Origin: JAFGJQ01 sp964495075
GTDB lineage: Bacteria; Planctomycetota; Phycisphaerae; UBA1845
Assembly: GCA_964495075.1 (NCBI GenBank)
Contig: CAZBUJ010000021.1
Location: forward strand, 4,292 to 68,291
DNA length: 64,000 nt
Reading direction: 5' to 3'
The notes under the pieces are model-generated. The model did no database searches and had not been told where the DNA came from. It worked only from the letters and a program-made list of their open reading frames with translations. Positions 9,600 to 19,284 of this stretch are shown piece after piece (position 1 is the stretch's first letter; every line of letters starts with the position of its first letter). Both the position numbers and the translations under genes were made by a program.

Positions 9600-10745
9600 T
9601 CAACTGAGCAGAAGGGCGGCGCCGGGGATGATCACTTCGAGGAACCCTTCGGTGAACTCGGCCGGCTTGAACGCCACCCGAACGTCGTCGAGCCGCTCCC
9701 CGATGACGTGAATCCGCTCTTCCCGGGACTGCCCCATGCCCTGCAGATAGGCGTTCTGGATGTGCCGGATTTTGTCCGGGTTGTGACCGATGATGCGGGC
9801 GGCCGTGGCGTCCGTGGCCACCAGGTCCTTGCCGGCCAGGACCAGCCAGTCGCCGAGCCGTTCTTGCATGTCGACGGTGTCGCCCCAGAATCCCTCCAGC
9901 GCATGCGGGCCGTTGCCCTCCACGCAGACGGACGCGTCGAGTACGGTCAAGTCGGGCTTGAGCCCGTGGAATACTTCGAGGAACGCCTGGTCGAGCCCGC
10001 CCGGTGCGCCATGGATCCGGGTTCGCCAGGTCATGCCTTGTCCATAGACTCGGCCCGGCGTGACGCCCATGAAGTTCTTCATGGCGCCGGTGATCTTGCA
10101 CCAGCGATGGGTCTTGATCACGGGGATCGAGATGACCCGGTCCGCTCGCGTCGCCAGGCTCGATGCCAGGATCCGGCCCATGCCGCTGTACGGTGCGTGG
10201 ATCGGGTCCCATGCGGGGGAGTCGACGTTGAGGCAGGCGAGTGTCACCTTCTCAGCATCGCCGTACGCCGTGCCCAGTTCACGGGCGGCGGCGGCCATGT
10301 TCGTCGTGCCGTCCAGCGTGACGATGTCTTCCCACGCGAAGGTGTCGACCTGCCCGGCGTCCCCGATGATGACCTGCCGGGCCCCGGCTTCGAGACAGGC
10401 GTCGGCCACGGCGAGGACGACCTCGGGCTTGGTGGAATCGCCGCAGGCGACGGGGTTGTAGGATACCATGCCGGCCGCGCCGAAGTTCGGCTTGATGAAG
10501 ACCGTTTCGCCCGGCTGGACGACGGATCGAATGCCGCCGATGGCGTCGAGGGCGTCGCGGGTCATATCGGCCAGTCGCCGACCGCGGATGATGGCCACGT
10601 CCGCGTCGTCATCGCTCGGTGTGAGGGGCGGCTTGGCGACATCGGCGGGAAAGGTCCCGCAGCCGGGGAGGGCGGTGCAAGCACCGAGGCCGCAACCGGC
10701 GCGGAGGCCATGCCGCAGGAAATCGCGTCGAGAGAGCACGCTCAT
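9600..10745 (-). CDS. DUF362 domain protein with TAT signal
   Basis: A 381-residue exported protein. The N-terminus MSVLSRRDFLRHGL holds the twin-arginine motif SRRDFL, followed by a Gly/Cys/Ala-rich hydrophobic stretch and a possible lipobox (TALPGC), so it is probably folded in the cytoplasm and then exported, perhaps lipid-anchored. The body has the DUF362 hallmarks GETVFIKPNFG and later IPVIKTHRW and GVTPGRVYG-type segments. DUF362 proteins are often linked to iron-sulfur or cofactor-dependent functions, but no biochemical role is settled for this group and no ferredoxin-like CxxCxxC is visible here. It lies 119 bases downstream of the DUF72 gene on the same strand and could be co-transcribed with it. 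Confidence 0.85.
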   Translation of the reverse strand: MSVLSRRDFLRHGLRAGCGLGACTALPGCGTFPADVAKPPLTPSDDDADVAIIRGRRLADMTRDALDAIGGIRSVVQPGETVFIKPNFGAAGMVSYNPVACGDSTKPEVVLAVADACLEAGARQVIIGDAGQVDTFAWEDIVTLDGTTNMAAAARELGTAYGDAEKVTLACLNVDSPAWDPIHAPYSGMGRILASSLATRADRVISIPVIKTHRWCKITGAMKNFMGVTPGRVYGQGMTWRTRIHGAPGGLDQAFLEVFHGLKPDLTVLDASVCVEGNGPHALEGFWGDTVDMQERLGDWLVLAGKDLVATDATAARIIGHNPDKIRHIQNAYLQGMGQSREERIHVIGERLDDVRVAFKPAEFTEGFLEVIIPGAALLLS

Positions 10746-10864
10746 ATCATGAGTATAACCAACTTGGCTCTCGCGATCTCCCCGTGTGCACCGCGGATTG
10801 CCGCGCGGGTGGATCCCTGGCCGCCCGGTCCGGACGCGCCCGAGGACCAGCGGGCCTGGTCCGG

Positions 10865-11713
10865 TCAGAAGAGCATGCCGGGCGCGACGTCGCCGGCCGC
10901 CGGCCGGTTCACGTGGATCGACGCCCGCTCCATCGCGGCCAGCAACTCCTCGCACGAGGCGGGGGCGTGGCCGGCGTAGTGGTTGTCGACGATGAGCACG
11001 ACGTCGGCCCGGGGGACGATGCCCTTGAGGGTCTCGACAAGGCGTTCGAGGTCGGCCCGGCGATCGAGTACGGGTTTGTTCCAGGTCTTGGTGATCGCCT
11101 CCGTCTGCTTCCGATCCCCGAGCAGGCGGATGTAGAGGAAGTCGCCGGTGATGACGTCCTGATTGGCGAGGACCTGTTCGACGGGCGGCATCCAGGCCTG
11201 GTCGGTGGCGACGCAGGCGGCCCGGTGGGCCCGGAGCACATCGAAAAACTCCTTCCGGAGCCACCATTTGTTTCGGACTTCCACCGCGATCGGCACGTCG
11301 GCAGGGAAGTTGTGTAAGAATTTGTCGAGTCGCGCGAAGAACTCAGCAGGGTGGGCGAAAGCCCGTTTGTTGAAGTAGCCGAACTGGAGCAGAATCGAGT
11401 GCAGTCTGTCGCCGAGTGGTTCCAGCGCGTGGAGGAATGCGTCACGCTCCGCGTCGCAGTCCATCAGCACTTTCTCGTGCGTGATGACCTTCGGCATTTT
11501 GGGGCAGAAGCGAAAGTGGTCCGGCGTTTTGTCGGCCCAGCCGGTGACGCGGGGGGCGGGCGGTATGGCGTAAAACGTGGAATCGACCTCAACCGCATCG
11601 AATCGAGAAGCGTAGAAACGGAGGAAGTCGGCGGGTTTGGTCGCGGGTGGATAGAACGGTCCGATCCACTCTTTGTACGACCACCCCGACGTTCCGACCC
11701 GTATCGTGGACAT
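10865..11713 (-). CDS. DUF72 (YecE-like) protein
   Basis: A 282-residue cytoplasmic protein. The start IRVGTSGWSYKEWIGPFYP, the FYAIP segment, the HRAACVATDQ region and the IRLLGDR motif are those of the DUF72/YecE family, which adopts a TIM-barrel fold. The biochemical role of the family is not established. The ATG at 11713 is preceded by GGAG at proper spacing; a TTG five codons upstream is a less likely alternative. It is divergent from the membrane protein gene at 11937 and first of a possible two-gene unit with the DUF362 gene. Confidence 0.9.
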   Translation of the reverse strand: MSTIRVGTSGWSYKEWIGPFYPPATKPADFLRFYASRFDAVEVDSTFYAIPPAPRVTGWADKTPDHFRFCPKMPKVITHEKVLMDCDAERDAFLHALEPLGDRLHSILLQFGYFNKRAFAHPAEFFARLDKFLHNFPADVPIAVEVRNKWWLRKEFFDVLRAHRAACVATDQAWMPPVEQVLANQDVITGDFLYIRLLGDRKQTEAITKTWNKPVLDRRADLERLVETLKGIVPRADVVLIVDNHYAGHAPASCEELLAAMERASIHVNRPAAGDVAPGMLF

Positions 11714-11936
11714 TCGAAACTCCGGCAACCTTTCGAATCGTACGACTTAGAGGCATCGCGTACAATACAGGCAGGTGGACGAGGAGCCGGCGTGAGGCGG
11801 CTTGCTTGTCCCGGCAGGAGGACACGGCTACAATGCGCTGTCGACCGATCGCGTATCGGGAGACGGCACTGGCTCCGAATCACCTCGATCCTCCTGCAAC
11901 AGCTTCCGGCGGTGGCGTGATCGGAGTGTCGCGTGC

Positions 11937-14495
11937 ATGAAGGGGTATGGGCTCCAGACTCAGGCGGACGTTGGGATGGCCGGCCGGACGCCGTCGGTGC
12001 GCCGTCCCGCTGGGGTGAGCGCGGTGTCATCCCGGCACCGCGTGTGGGTTGTCGTGCTGGCTCTGATGTCGGGGTGGGCCACGGCGGCGGACGCGGCGGT
12101 GGTGGGTGACATCGTCTCGGTCGGGTTCCGCGCCGGTATCGACGGCGCGGGCGGTGGGGCGGTGGGGCGGGTGGGCAACTGGGCCCCCGTCGTGGTGCAG
12201 TTGAGCCTCGAGAACCAGGGCAGTTTCCAGGGTTATCTGCGGGTGCAGCAGGTCGACTCGGACGGAGACTACTGTTTCGACGAGTGGCCTTGCGCGCTGC
12301 AGGCCGAGAGCGGTGCCCAGCGTTTTTACTTGTACATCCCGGTGGCCGCGGGGCCGTGCGATATCAAGGTCACGGTGCTGAACTCCGATCGTGATGTGAT
12401 CGAGGTCATTTCCGGCGGCCGACCGGTGCGGCAGTTGACGCCGCCGGTGCCGTTGCAGATCATTCCCGCCCGGGATGACCTGATCCTCGTCGTCGCGCCG
12501 CTCGGGCGCATGATGGGCAGCGTCAACGCGCTGACGCACTCGGACGTCGCCGCCCGTCGCCGGTCGCCGATCAACGTGGCTCACATCGCGCCGTCGGCCC
12601 TGCCGCCCCGCTGGATCGGGCTCGAGATGGTCGACTACATCGTGTGGGACGAAGCCGATGCCACAAGGTTGTCACTCACCGCGGAGCAATTGGAAGCGCT
12701 GATCGAGTGGGTCCGGCAGGGCGGGCACCTCCTGCTCGCGTCGGCGAAGTCCGCGTCCTCGCTGGCCGAGTCGGACCTGTTGGGACCGTTGCTGCCGGTC
12801 GACATCGGCGACGTGGTCTCGGTGAATCATCTGCCCGAGCTTCGGCGCGGACTGCTCCGGCCGGTCGGGGACCCGACCCTGCCCGTCGGCTACAAGGAAG
12901 CGATCCCGGTCGTGCAGTGCACGCTGCGCAAGGACCGGGCTGTCTGGTCCATGCTGTCCGAGCGGCTCGAACCCGACGCGGGGGAGGTCGACGAAGAGGA
13001 CGAGGGCCACCCCGCCGGAACCGCCGGGAGCGAGTTGATCTCCGCCCGTCGCGTGGGGCGGGGGCAGATCATTTTCGTGGCGGCGGCCCTGCGCGACCTG
13101 CTCCGGCTCGACAGCGCGTCGCCGGCGGAGTTCTACACGAAGGTGCTCGCCCTGCGCGAGGAGCCGCTGGGATACGAAGATGTCAACCGCCAGATCGCGC
13201 TCTTTCCCCCGGTGCAGGAGACGGTCGGATTCAGCGAGTTCGGCAGCGCCTTCATGGTGCTTGCGTTCCTGTTCGCCCTGGTGTACCTGGGCCTCTCCAC
13301 GTTCGGGGTGTGGGGGTTCCTGCGGTCACGGGGGTGGATGCAGCACAACTGGCTTGCGTTCGCCGCGTTCGCGGTCGCGGCCAGTTTCGTGAGCGTGGTG
13401 GCCGTGCAGTTCATCCGCGGCGTCGGGCAGAAGCTGCACCAGCTCGCCATCGTTGACATGGAGGCCGGCGCCGCGGAAGCGGAGGTCACCTGTTACTTCG
13501 GACTTAAGACGGGCACGCACTCGCTGGTGGATGTCTGGTTGCCGTCCGACTATCCGGCCCAGACCGAGCCGACCGAGTCGCCCTGTTTCCTGCGGCCGAT
13601 CTCGGAGTACCACGATCAGTTCGGCACGACGGAGAGTCGGTACACGGATCCGGCGAAGTACCAGCTCCGCCCGGCCACGGCGGCCGTGCTGGACGTGCCG
13701 ATCCGGGCGACGGTCAAGCGGTTCGAGGGTCGATGGCGGGGGTTGTACGAGGGCGGGCTTGGCGGCTTGCAGGCCAACCTTCGGATCCAGCGGGACCAGA
13801 AGTTCGTCCAGCAGACCCGCACGGGCGAAGAGAAGACGGTGGAGGCCGACGTCGTGTCGCCCGGCTCGACGATCACCAGCAACCTGGGGGTAGAGCTGGA
13901 CCCGTGCTACCTCATCCATTCGTCGACATCTGCGGTCCAGCTGCCGCAGTTCATTGAGGGTGCGCCCCGCGGATCGAGCAGCGAGCTGGTGAGAACGTAC
14001 GTGCATCGCATTCGCGGCGGGATCGCGGATGGCGAGACGATCAAGGTGGCGGATCGGATCTACGTGGATGACGCGGGGGTGCCCGTGTCGGTGTGGGAGT
14101 GGTCGAAGGACGCCACGCTGCACGCCCGGCACACGCAGTGGTCGAAGCGGCTCGGGCCGCAGATCGGGCTGGGGCAGCCGCGTGGCGGACGCAACGAAGA
14201 GCCGATTCGGGAGCGCTACCAGAGCGCGCTGTTGCTGCTGACCACGCTTCGCGAGTTCGACCCGACCGTGTTGCAGGGGCCGTTCTCGGTCGGCACGGAC
14301 CTGCTCGAGGACCGTTGCCGGCATCTCGACTTCAGTGATGTGTTGACCGAGCACACCGCGTTATTGATCGGCTTCGCGGAAGACCCGGGTCCCGTTACAC
14401 TCTGCACGCGGACCGGCGGCGGCAAGTATCGCCCCGTGACGCCGTCACGGGCGTGGACGATGTACCGGATCGTGATCCCGGTGGGAGCCGGATAG
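11937..14495 (+). CDS. Membrane protein associated with an ABC exporter, GATase1-like domain
   Basis: About 850 residues, unnamed. It has a signal-type hydrophobic segment (RVWVVVLALMSGWATA), a beta-rich periplasmic N-terminal domain, then a segment with YIVWDEADATRL and GGHLLLAS typical of glutamine-amidotransferase-like (GldG/DUF4350-type) domains. Two membrane helices follow at roughly residues 438-462 and 472-493, and then a large second extracytoplasmic domain. Position decides its likely job: the next two genes, on the same strand 74 and 24 bases apart, are an ABC ATPase and an ABC-2 permease. It is probably the extracytoplasmic partner of that exporter, as GldG is for GldAF. The start is uncertain: ATG 11937, ATG 11976 and GTG 12015 are all possible, with weak Shine-Dalgarno sites. 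Confidence 0.7.
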   Translation: MKGYGLQTQADVGMAGRTPSVRRPAGVSAVSSRHRVWVVVLALMSGWATAADAAVVGDIVSVGFRAGIDGAGGGAVGRVGNWAPVVVQLSLENQGSFQGYLRVQQVDSDGDYCFDEWPCALQAESGAQRFYLYIPVAAGPCDIKVTVLNSDRDVIEVISGGRPVRQLTPPVPLQIIPARDDLILVVAPLGRMMGSVNALTHSDVAARRRSPINVAHIAPSALPPRWIGLEMVDYIVWDEADATRLSLTAEQLEALIEWVRQGGHLLLASAKSASSLAESDLLGPLLPVDIGDVVSVNHLPELRRGLLRPVGDPTLPVGYKEAIPVVQCTLRKDRAVWSMLSERLEPDAGEVDEEDEGHPAGTAGSELISARRVGRGQIIFVAAALRDLLRLDSASPAEFYTKVLALREEPLGYEDVNRQIALFPPVQETVGFSEFGSAFMVLAFLFALVYLGLSTFGVWGFLRSRGWMQHNWLAFAAFAVAASFVSVVAVQFIRGVGQKLHQLAIVDMEAGAAEAEVTCYFGLKTGTHSLVDVWLPSDYPAQTEPTESPCFLRPISEYHDQFGTTESRYTDPAKYQLRPATAAVLDVPIRATVKRFEGRWRGLYEGGLGGLQANLRIQRDQKFVQQTRTGEEKTVEADVVSPGSTITSNLGVELDPCYLIHSSTSAVQLPQFIEGAPRGSSSELVRTYVHRIRGGIADGETIKVADRIYVDDAGVPVSVWEWSKDATLHARHTQWSKRLGPQIGLGQPRGGRNEEPIRERYQSALLLLTTLREFDPTVLQGPFSVGTDLLEDRCRHLDFSDVLTEHTALLIGFAEDPGPVTLCTRTGGGKYRPVTPSRAWTMYRIVIPVGAG

Positions 14496-14569
14496 GACGA
14501 GGGTGGCGTGGACGGCGTCGACAGGGGGCACGCAGGCGGATTGACGACATGAGGGCGGAGTGAGCGGCG

Positions 14570-15499
14570 GTGATCATCCAGACGATCAACCTGACGAAGA
14601 AGTACGGCACACTCGTTGCGCTGGACAACCTGCAGTTGGAGATCGAGGACGGAGAGTGCTTCGGCTACATCGGTCCGAACGGGGCGGGCAAGACCACGAC
14701 CATCAAGATCCTGGCCACCCTGTTGCAGCCGACCTGGGGCGAGGCGCGGGTGTGTGGGCACGTGGTGGGGTACGAGTCCCGCAAGATCCGGCCGCTGATC
14801 GGGTACGTGCCGGACTTTTTCGGGGCGTACGAGGACATGGTGGTCCAGGAGTACCTGGAGTTCTTCGCCTCGGCGTACAACATCTCGGGGCAGCAACGGC
14901 GCCGCGTGGTGGGGGACGTGCTGGAACTGACGGACCTGACGTCCAAGCGGTCGGCCCTGGTGGATTCGCTCTCGCGGGGCATGCAGCAGCGATTGAGCGT
15001 GGCCCGCGTGCTGCTCCACGACCCGAGGGTGCTGTTGATGGACGAGCCGGCCAGCGGCCTGGACCCGCGGGCCCGCATCGAGATCCGCGAACTGCTCAAA
15101 GAACTCCGCAACATGGGCAAGACGATCATCATCAGCTCGCACATCCTCCACGAGCTGGCCGAACTGTGCACCACGGTCGGCATCATCGAAGAGGGCAAGC
15201 TGCTCTTCCACGGGGCCATCGCGGACATCATCCGCCGCGTGCGGCTGGCCACGCGAGTGAGCATCAAGGTGGCGGAACAGCAGGACCTGGCCGCACTGTT
15301 GCTCCAACGGGTGCGCGGCGTGCGGAAAGTCGAGCACACCAACAGCAGCGTGACGGTGGAGATGGACAGCGATACCCACGACTTCTCCCGGCTGGCCAAG
15401 GCGCTGCTCGACAACAACTTCAAGATCCGGGAGATCAAAGAGGAAGAGGTAAACCTCGAGACCGCGTTCATGCGACTGACGAAGGGGATCGTGCAGTAG
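14570..15499 (+). CDS. ABC transporter ATP-binding protein
   Basis: A 309-residue cytoplasmic ATPase of the ABC-2/drug-export class. Walker A GPNGAGKTT is at residues 35-43, the signature LSRGMQQ at about 134-140, Walker B LLMDEPASGLDP with D158/E159, and the switch histidine in ISSHILHE. A C-terminal 80-residue extension carries the regulatory-type tail of export ATPases. The start is GTG at 14570; an overlapping GTG ten bases earlier is in another frame. It sits between its putative membrane partner and the permease, spaced for one operon. Substrate cannot be read from sequence. Confidence 0.95.
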   Translation: MIIQTINLTKKYGTLVALDNLQLEIEDGECFGYIGPNGAGKTTTIKILATLLQPTWGEARVCGHVVGYESRKIRPLIGYVPDFFGAYEDMVVQEYLEFFASAYNISGQQRRRVVGDVLELTDLTSKRSALVDSLSRGMQQRLSVARVLLHDPRVLLMDEPASGLDPRARIEIRELLKELRNMGKTIIISSHILHELAELCTTVGIIEEGKLLFHGAIADIIRRVRLATRVSIKVAEQQDLAALLLQRVRGVRKVEHTNSSVTVEMDSDTHDFSRLAKALLDNNFKIREIKEEEVNLETAFMRLTKGIVQ

Positions 15500-15523
15500 C
15501 GGCCGGGGGCGACCGGACACCGG

Positions 15524-17356
15524 GTGACGGAAATGGCGGGAGCGGCGTCGAATCTGGGCTTGTGGTGTTGGCGGTTGCTGCCGGCCAACCCGATTCTGGT
15601 CCGCGTGGTGTGCGGCAAGTCGAAGCGGTCACGGCACCTGTGGCTGCGGTTCGCGTACCTGGGCGTGTTGCTGTTCGTGGTGATGGTCGCCCTGATACCG
15701 CTCGTCAGCAGCACGGGCAACTCGCTGTCGGACCTGGCCAAGATGGCGTCGCGGACGTTCATGTGGGCGTCGATCACGCAACTGGCGCTGATGTGCGTGC
15801 TGGCCCCCGTGTTCACCGCGGACGCGATCACGCAGGAACGGGACGCCCAGACCTACAACATCCTGCTGACCACGCCGTTGTCGAACGGGCAGATCGTGCT
15901 GGGCTCGCTGCTGAGCCGTTTGTTCTTCGTGATCACGCTGCTGCTGTCCGGCCTGCCGATCTTCTTCATCACGATGATCTACGGAGGCGTGACATCGTCG
16001 CACATCGTGCAGAGCTTCGCGATCGCCGGGGCCACCGCGCTGTTCACCGGCTCCCTGGCCATCGCGATCAGCATGATCCGCGTGGGTACGCGACGGACGA
16101 TCTTCTCGTTCTACCTGCTGATCGGGGTGTACCTGCTGGCCGTCTACGCGCTGGGCATGTGGACGGCCACGTGGGTGCCGGAGGCACCGGCCAACGTGGC
16201 GGGGCAGCGCCTGAGCTGGCTGGCCGCGTTCCATCCGTTCCTGTCACTGGACGTGGCCCTCAATCGCGTCCAGGCCCCGGACGTCGGACTGGTGGCGGGC
16301 TACGGCCGGCTGGGCAGGTACTTCGTGGCGTATCCGCACTCGACGTACGTGGTGTTGAGCACCGTGGCGTCGGTGGTGCTTATCCTGGTCAGCCTGCTGT
16401 TCGTGCGCCGCGGGGCCAAGGAGGGCGAGGCGACGCTGCTGTCGGCCGTCCAGGCGCGGCTCAGCCGCCGGGTGCCGGGCGAGCGGCACCGCGCCCCGCG
16501 CGGCGTGTGGCGCAACCCCGTGGCGTGGCGGGAGGCGGCGACGCGGGCGTCGGCCCTGAACCGGGGCCTGTTGACCTACCTGCTAGTGGGGGGCGGGGTC
16601 GTCGCGGCACTGGCGCTGCTCGTGTACTACGGGAAAGGCTCACTCACGGCGGCGGAGGCGCAGGGCCGGCTGCACGTGATCGTCGTGATCGAGTTCGCCA
16701 TGATCCTGCTCATCGCCACGAATACCGCGGCCACCGCCATGACCAAGGAACGCGAGGCGAACACCATCGACCTGCTGTTGTGCACGCCCCTGACCAGCAA
16801 GTACATCGTGTGGGGCAAGCTGCGCGGCCTGGTCAGTTTCGCCGTGCCGCTCATCTGCGTGCCGGTGTTCAGTCTCGTCCTGTTCGGCGTGTTCGACCTG
16901 TTCCGCGGCCGCCAGGTTCCGGCCGTGTACATCGAGTCATCGCTCGAACTGGGCGTGTTGATGGTGATCTACACCGCGTTCGCCTGCATGGTCGGCATGG
17001 ACCGGTCGCTGAAAACGAAGAAGACGGTTCAGGCGGTGATGGTCAGCGCCGGGCTGCTGGTGGTGATCTGCCTGGCCTCGTGGGCGGTGTGGCACGAGAT
17101 CATCAGCCAGGCGGGGGCGGTGGGTGCCCTGCTCGGGCCCTTTACGCCGTTCACTGCCGTTCAGACGATCACCCATCCACTCGACCTGTTCGGGGATCGG
17201 ACCAAGGAACTGGCCAAGAGCGCGGTGGCGGTGCGGGTGTTGGGGTTGGTCGGCACGGCGATGGCGACGGGTCTGGTGACCGCGATCGTGGCGGGTATGT
17301 ATAGGTCGATGGTCCGCAACTTCGATATGATCATGCGCCGGCAGTCGGCCCGGTAG
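15524..17356 (+). CDS. ABC-2 type permease with two homologous halves
   Basis: A 610-residue polytopic membrane protein, the transmembrane subunit for the ATPase 24 bases upstream. Two halves carry the same conserved loop: ITQERDAQTYNILLTTPLS near residue 101 and MTKEREANTIDLLLCTPLT near residue 406, each followed by a helix cluster. This duplicated layout means one chain can replace the usual permease dimer. A basic, soluble stretch (about 305-335, RRVPGERHRAPRGVWRNP) separates the halves. Start: GTG at 15524; ATG at 15533 is an equal alternative. Substrate unknown. Confidence 0.9.
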   Translation: MTEMAGAASNLGLWCWRLLPANPILVRVVCGKSKRSRHLWLRFAYLGVLLFVVMVALIPLVSSTGNSLSDLAKMASRTFMWASITQLALMCVLAPVFTADAITQERDAQTYNILLTTPLSNGQIVLGSLLSRLFFVITLLLSGLPIFFITMIYGGVTSSHIVQSFAIAGATALFTGSLAIAISMIRVGTRRTIFSFYLLIGVYLLAVYALGMWTATWVPEAPANVAGQRLSWLAAFHPFLSLDVALNRVQAPDVGLVAGYGRLGRYFVAYPHSTYVVLSTVASVVLILVSLLFVRRGAKEGEATLLSAVQARLSRRVPGERHRAPRGVWRNPVAWREAATRASALNRGLLTYLLVGGGVVAALALLVYYGKGSLTAAEAQGRLHVIVVIEFAMILLIATNTAATAMTKEREANTIDLLLCTPLTSKYIVWGKLRGLVSFAVPLICVPVFSLVLFGVFDLFRGRQVPAVYIESSLELGVLMVIYTAFACMVGMDRSLKTKKTVQAVMVSAGLLVVICLASWAVWHEIISQAGAVGALLGPFTPFTAVQTITHPLDLFGDRTKELAKSAVAVRVLGLVGTAMATGLVTAIVAGMYRSMVRNFDMIMRRQSAR

Positions 17357-17435
17357 AACGTCGGCGGGCCGCAACGGGTTTGACGCCGCCGTCGCCCGCC
17401 GGGCGGCCGTTCGGTTTTCGTATCAACGGACCTGG

Positions 17436-19217
17436 TTATTGCACCGCATCCGGTGTTCGCTTGGCGTCGCCGTGGCCGGGCGTCGGCGGCGGTGCGCCGC
17501 GCACGAGCGGATTGGGGAGGATGGGCGGCTTGTCGAAGTCCTCGTCCATCCGGGTCAAGTCCAGTTCGTCGAAGAGCATGGCCGGCGCTGCCACGGTGTA
17601 CCATTTGGTGCCGGACCCGCCGTTGTACACGTACGGTTTGTCGCCCACGGCGAGGATGCGTTTGAAGGCGTCCAGGTCGAGGCGGGTGATCTCGGCCCCC
17701 CGGGCAAGTTCTTCGCGGCCGTCCGGATGGACTTTGTAAATCGCCAGTGGCGCACTGCCCGATCCGGACGGGACGAAGCCCGATCGTCGCATCAGCCGCG
17801 CGGCGCGTCGGCCGCCGCCGCCGCCTGACCCCACGGTGCCGAGGGCCGCGATGCGGATGCCGAATTCCAGGTCTTCATCCAGGCACGCCTCGAGTAATTC
17901 CGCCTGTAGCGCGGCCCGGTCGAGTCCGTTGCTCGCCGTGACACGGACGCAGCCGATGGAAGCCCGCGGTCTGTCCAGGCCGCGCCCGTGCCCGGTCGAC
18001 GCGGCGAATTCCCTGGACGGGTTGCGGGACATCACCAGGGCCTTGAGTTTTCCTCCCTCCACCAGTTGAACGGATTGAGCCTTCACTCCCTCGTCGTCGT
18101 AGACGTAGTGCCCCATGCAGCGGACCCCGTCGATCGTCGTTTGGCTTGGATCATCGACGACGCTGACCGATCGCGGCAGGATCCGCTTGTTGAGTTTCTT
18201 CTCGAAATCGCCTGCCCGGCTTCGACGGCCCACCGCGCGCTGACCGCCCTGGAACCGGCGGGCAAAACGCTCGGCGAACAACTCGGCGGCCGGCTCGGCA
18301 TCGAACACAACCGGGCCGGCGTACGAGTCCAGAATCGGGGCGTTGCGGAGTCGGATGAGTTGCTGGGCCAGCGTCCGGCACTGCTTCTGCAACTGATCCA
18401 CGGTGCCGAGGTCCTCCAGCGAGGCGCCGCAGCCGTCGATCGCGTCCGAGAGCTCCATGCCGTCGTCCGCCTGGGCGGTGGCGCTCACCGTGAACGTATA
18501 CCACTGGGTGGGCTCGCGGAGCCGCGTGCCCTCCGAATTGACGATGTACTTGTTGCCCACCCCGGCTTCCACTCGCACCGTGGACTTCTGCACGTCCGGG
18601 TAGTCGAGGAAGACGGCGGACAGCCGGCGGGCCAGGGCTTCCATCGGAGCGAGGGGTACGGTCGGCTCGAGCTTCGGATCGAAGTGCACCGAGATCGGCT
18701 CTTTGGAAAAGTCGCTCGGCTTCTCCTCGATGATCTTCGTCTCCATGAACGCCTTTTTCTGCTCGAGTGCTTCGACCGCGCTCTTGTAGCTGCGGTCGGT
18801 GGCCCACCAGATGGCCTGCCGCAACGCGAGGTAGTCGTCTTCGATGGGGATCACCGAGCCGCGGCCGCCGCGGCCGAAGAAACCGCCGGCATCGCCGCGG
18901 AAGTTCGTGTTGTCGAGTTCGTAGGACCCCACGCGGACGGAGGCCCGCAGCCGGCGCGATCGGAAGTCCGAGCGCGTGGTGACGGACCCCAGGGTGGCCG
19001 ACACGTACCCGCGTCGCGCGTCCAGGATGGCGTATTCGAGAAAGTAAGGCCGGTCGAGGTCTTCGAGCTTCAGGCCGGTTCTTCCCCGTTCCAGTTCGTC
19101 GACGACGGCTCGCAGCAGGACGTCGCTTTTCAACTCGCGCTGCAGGGCGGCATCGTCGGGGGCGTCCGCCAGACCGCCGGCCGCGCTGATCATGATCGTT
19201 ACGAGTATGGCTGACAT
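17436..19217 (-). CDS. Exported TldD/PmbA-like protein lacking metal ligands
   Basis: A 593-residue protein with a signal peptide (1-19), an N-terminal TldD-type domain and the C-terminal beta-rich TldD fold (LPRSVSVVDDPSQT, MGHYVYDDEGVKA, TGHGRG). It is a clear paralog of the next gene upstream at 19285-21024. In active TldD-type metalloproteases the core has HExxxH. At the aligned position this protein reads A315-E-R-F-A-R320, so both histidines are gone while the glutamate stays. It is therefore probably not a zinc protease and may be a non-catalytic partner, as PmbA (TldE) is for TldD. ATG 19217 follows AGGAG. It is 67 bases downstream of the paralog on the same strand. Confidence 0.82.
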   Translation of the reverse strand: MSAILVTIMISAAGGLADAPDDAALQRELKSDVLLRAVVDELERGRTGLKLEDLDRPYFLEYAILDARRGYVSATLGSVTTRSDFRSRRLRASVRVGSYELDNTNFRGDAGGFFGRGGRGSVIPIEDDYLALRQAIWWATDRSYKSAVEALEQKKAFMETKIIEEKPSDFSKEPISVHFDPKLEPTVPLAPMEALARRLSAVFLDYPDVQKSTVRVEAGVGNKYIVNSEGTRLREPTQWYTFTVSATAQADDGMELSDAIDGCGASLEDLGTVDQLQKQCRTLAQQLIRLRNAPILDSYAGPVVFDAEPAAELFAERFARRFQGGQRAVGRRSRAGDFEKKLNKRILPRSVSVVDDPSQTTIDGVRCMGHYVYDDEGVKAQSVQLVEGGKLKALVMSRNPSREFAASTGHGRGLDRPRASIGCVRVTASNGLDRAALQAELLEACLDEDLEFGIRIAALGTVGSGGGGGRRAARLMRRSGFVPSGSGSAPLAIYKVHPDGREELARGAEITRLDLDAFKRILAVGDKPYVYNGGSGTKWYTVAAPAMLFDELDLTRMDEDFDKPPILPNPLVRGAPPPTPGHGDAKRTPDAVQ

Positions 19218-19284
19218 CGTGTGAACTCCTGTGCTGGAGGCAACGGTTGGGCTGAATTCGTGATACCCGTTCTCACCGGTCGAC

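Noticed and set aside
14560..17304. A 914-codon frame overlapping the ABC ATPase and permease
   Set aside because: It is the shifted frame of two well-supported genes; the translation is Gly/Arg-rich with no domain.
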